A stretch of 64,000 nt of DNA from the NCBI RefSeq assembly GCF_012273655.1, contig NZ_JAAWWP010000008.1, positions 186,001 through 250,000 of the forward strand, written 5' to 3'. Each line of letters opens with the position of its first letter. Position 1 is the first letter of the stretch. Shown here piece after piece: positions 62,414 to 64,000 of this stretch. Position numbers and translations under genes: made by a program. The stretch is from Streptomyces physcomitrii (GTDB lineage: Bacteria > Actinomycetota > Actinomycetes > Streptomycetales > Streptomycetaceae). A model generated the notes under the pieces. That model was not told the DNA's origin. It did not search any database and worked only from the letters and a program-made list of their open reading frames with translations.

Positions 62414-63901
62414 TCAGCCGACCCGCATGGTGGCCATCATCCCCATCGCCGCGTGGTCGATCATGTGGCAGTGGTAGACGAAGTCCCCCCGGTAGCCGCC
62501 GAAGGTGGCCTGCACCTTGACCGTCTCCCCCGGGGCGAGCCGCACGGTGTCCTTCAGGCCGCTCTCCGGACCGGCCGTCACCGGCTGGCCGTTGCGCTCC
62601 ACCACCCTGAACTGCACCAGGTGCACATGGAAGTTGTGGCTGCCGCGGTCGTTGGCGTTGCGGATGGACCACAACTCGGTGGAGCCGAAGGGGATTTCGG
62701 CGTCGACCCGCCCCTCCTCATAGGCCTTGCCGTCGATCAGGCCGATGCCGTCCGCGCCCATCAGGAGCTCGATCTCCCGGGTGCGGTCCGGCGCCGGGAG
62801 CGGCGGCAGCGAGCGCAGGGTGTCCGGGATCCGGCTGCGGTCCTCGGCCCGCTCGCCGACCCGGAATTCGAGCAGGTCGCCGATCTGGTCCTCGGGCCCG
62901 GGCGGGCTGGCCACCGCGTTCTTCAGGACGAGCCTGGTGCCGGCCGCGTACCGCGCGAAGTCGACCACGATATCGGCGCGTTCACCGGAGGAGAGGGTGA
63001 GCGAGGCGGTGGTGAAGGGCTTGGCGAGCAGTCCGCCGTCGGAGCCGATCTGCACATAGGAGGAGCCGTCGGAGAGCCGCAGGTCGAGGGTGCGCAGATT
63101 GGAGGTGTTGACGATCCGGAAGCGGTACTTGCGGGCGGCGACGGCGAGATACGGATAGGCGACGCCGTTGGCCAGCATCAGATTGCGGTCCTTGCCGTCG
63201 TTCATGGCGTAGACGATCTGCCCGGCCTCGTCGAGGCGGATGTCGCGGATCGCGATCGGCACGTCGTAGGCGCCCGAGGGCAGCGGCAGCCGCTGCTCGG
63301 TCTCGTCGGTGAGCAGATACAGGCCGGTCAGCCCGCGGAAGACGGTCTCGGACTCCTGGTGGTGGGCGTGGTCGTGGAACCAGAGGTTGGCGTGCGCCTG
63401 CTCGTTGGGGTAGGTGTACGTGCGGCTCGCGCCCGGCTGGACCAGGTCCATCGGCCCGCCGTCGCTGGACTCGGGCACATGGCCGCCGTGCAGATGGACC
63501 GAGGTCGGCACGGTCAGCTCGTTGACCTGCCGGATCACGGTGCGGCGGCCCCGTACCGCCTTGATCACCGGCGGGGCGAAGCAGCCGTCGAAGGTCCGCA
63601 CCCGGGTCTTCAGGCCCGGCACGATCTCGCACTCCGTCTCCCGCTGGCGCAGCTCGTACGTCTCCGCGCGGGCGGTGCGGCGGCGCGGGCTCAGCACGGG
63701 CAGCGCGGGCAGCGGCCGGGTGAACTTCACCAGCGCCGAGACGTCGAGGTCGGCGGCCCCGGCGGCGGCCTCCCCGGCCGCCTCCCCGGGCGCGGCGGCC
63801 CCGGCCTCGGTGCCGCCGAGCAGCGGTACGGCGAGCCCGGCGGCGCCGAGGGTGCCGGTGAGGGCGGCGCCGGAGCGGAGTGCGGTTCTGCGGGTGAACA
63901 T
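62414..63901 (-). CDS. Exported multicopper oxidase (CotA/phenoxazinone-synthase-like)
   Basis: 495 residues from ATG 63901. Twin-arginine signal (MFTRRTALRSGAALTGTLG). Three cupredoxin domains with four copper motifs: TSVHLHGGHVPE, NLWFHDHAHHQE, HNFHVHLVQF and the C-terminal YHCHMIDHAAMGMMATM, which has the type 1 Cys and a Met axial ligand. The CotA/bilirubin-oxidase branch oxidises phenols and can couple them. The last gene in the window, in the same direction as the PKS operon but separated by 580 bp and a hairpin, so a role in the pathway is possible but unproven. Confidence 0.92.
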   Translation of the reverse strand: MFTRRTALRSGAALTGTLGAAGLAVPLLGGTEAGAAAPGEAAGEAAAGAADLDVSALVKFTRPLPALPVLSPRRRTARAETYELRQRETECEIVPGLKTRVRTFDGCFAPPVIKAVRGRRTVIRQVNELTVPTSVHLHGGHVPESSDGGPMDLVQPGASRTYTYPNEQAHANLWFHDHAHHQESETVFRGLTGLYLLTDETEQRLPLPSGAYDVPIAIRDIRLDEAGQIVYAMNDGKDRNLMLANGVAYPYLAVAARKYRFRIVNTSNLRTLDLRLSDGSSYVQIGSDGGLLAKPFTTASLTLSSGERADIVVDFARYAAGTRLVLKNAVASPPGPEDQIGDLLEFRVGERAEDRSRIPDTLRSLPPLPAPDRTREIELLMGADGIGLIDGKAYEEGRVDAEIPFGSTELWSIRNANDRGSHNFHVHLVQFRVVERNGQPVTAGPESGLKDTVRLAPGETVKVQATFGGYRGDFVYHCHMIDHAAMGMMATMRVG

Positions 63902-64000
63902 GTCTTCTCCCCGTTGAGACGACGACAGCGGGGGCCGGGCGGCGTCCGGCCCGGCCCTTCTTCGGTGCGAGACGACGGCGAACGCCCGGCCCCGTCGGAG

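Overview
The window is very GC-rich, with Actinobacteria-style codon use, many GTG/TTG starts, strong GGAGG ribosome binding sites, Tat and Sec exported enzymes and dense secondary-metabolism genes. All of this points to a Streptomyces or close relative, probably in a chromosome arm. I see no rRNA, tRNA, insertion sequence, CRISPR array or prophage. About 49 protein genes are supported; most are on the minus strand.

Left edge (1-2495): a compact minus-strand operon that looks like an undescribed ribosomally made peptide (RiPP) system. A 51-codon precursor gene ends in three copies of a K-[D/S]-G-C-[I/V]-S motif. It is followed by a perfect 12-bp hairpin, a complete adenylate-forming (PaaK-like) enzyme, a small glycine-rich-domain-like protein and an MFS exporter cut by the window edge. 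2892-12470: a frameshifted secreted trypsin-like protease, an ArsR-type regulator, a secreted C39-type peptidase, a serine beta-lactamase-like hydrolase with an internal 18-bp repeat tract, an exported GH105 hydrolase with a DasR-like operator upstream, a GAF-PAS-GAF-SpoIIE phosphatase and a membrane sensor-domain protein.

12488-20330: a six-gene operon for trans-4-hydroxy-L-proline catabolism (three-subunit D-hydroxyproline dehydrogenase, deaminase/dehydratase, epimerase, ketoglutarate-semialdehyde dehydrogenase). Upstream lies an XRE-cupin regulator; matching inverted repeats sit in front of both. 20540-30052: lpdA, a secreted phospholipase A2, a cupin plus MFS efflux pair, a ScyD/ScyE-type beta-propeller, an O-methyltransferase, a TetR regulator and a GNAT acetyltransferase. 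30057-37201: a seven-gene, translationally coupled ebo-type cluster (EboF, EboE, EboB, EboA, sugar isomerase, UbiA prenyltransferase, inositol-phosphate synthase).

37886-63901: a biosynthetic cluster. It opens with three regulators (StrR/ParB-like, SigJ-type ECF sigma factor, orphan OmpR-type regulator). A six-gene cassette follows: ferredoxin, 639-residue unknown, amidase, glutamine-synthetase-like, adenylosuccinate-lyase-like and GNAT. Its content and order match the N-N bond (hydrazine) cassette shared by kinamycin and fosfazinomycin. Next come a DUF3050 protein, acyl-CoA carboxylase subunits, a phosphopantetheinyl transferase, an alpha/beta hydrolase, two FAD monooxygenases and an angucycline-type minimal type II PKS (aromatase/cyclase, KR, ACP, KS-beta, KS-alpha, cyclase). 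A multicopper oxidase lies beyond. Together these suggest an aromatic polyketide carrying an N-N function. No nitrous-acid-forming genes and no ring-contraction genes are visible here, so the product cannot be equated with kinamycin.
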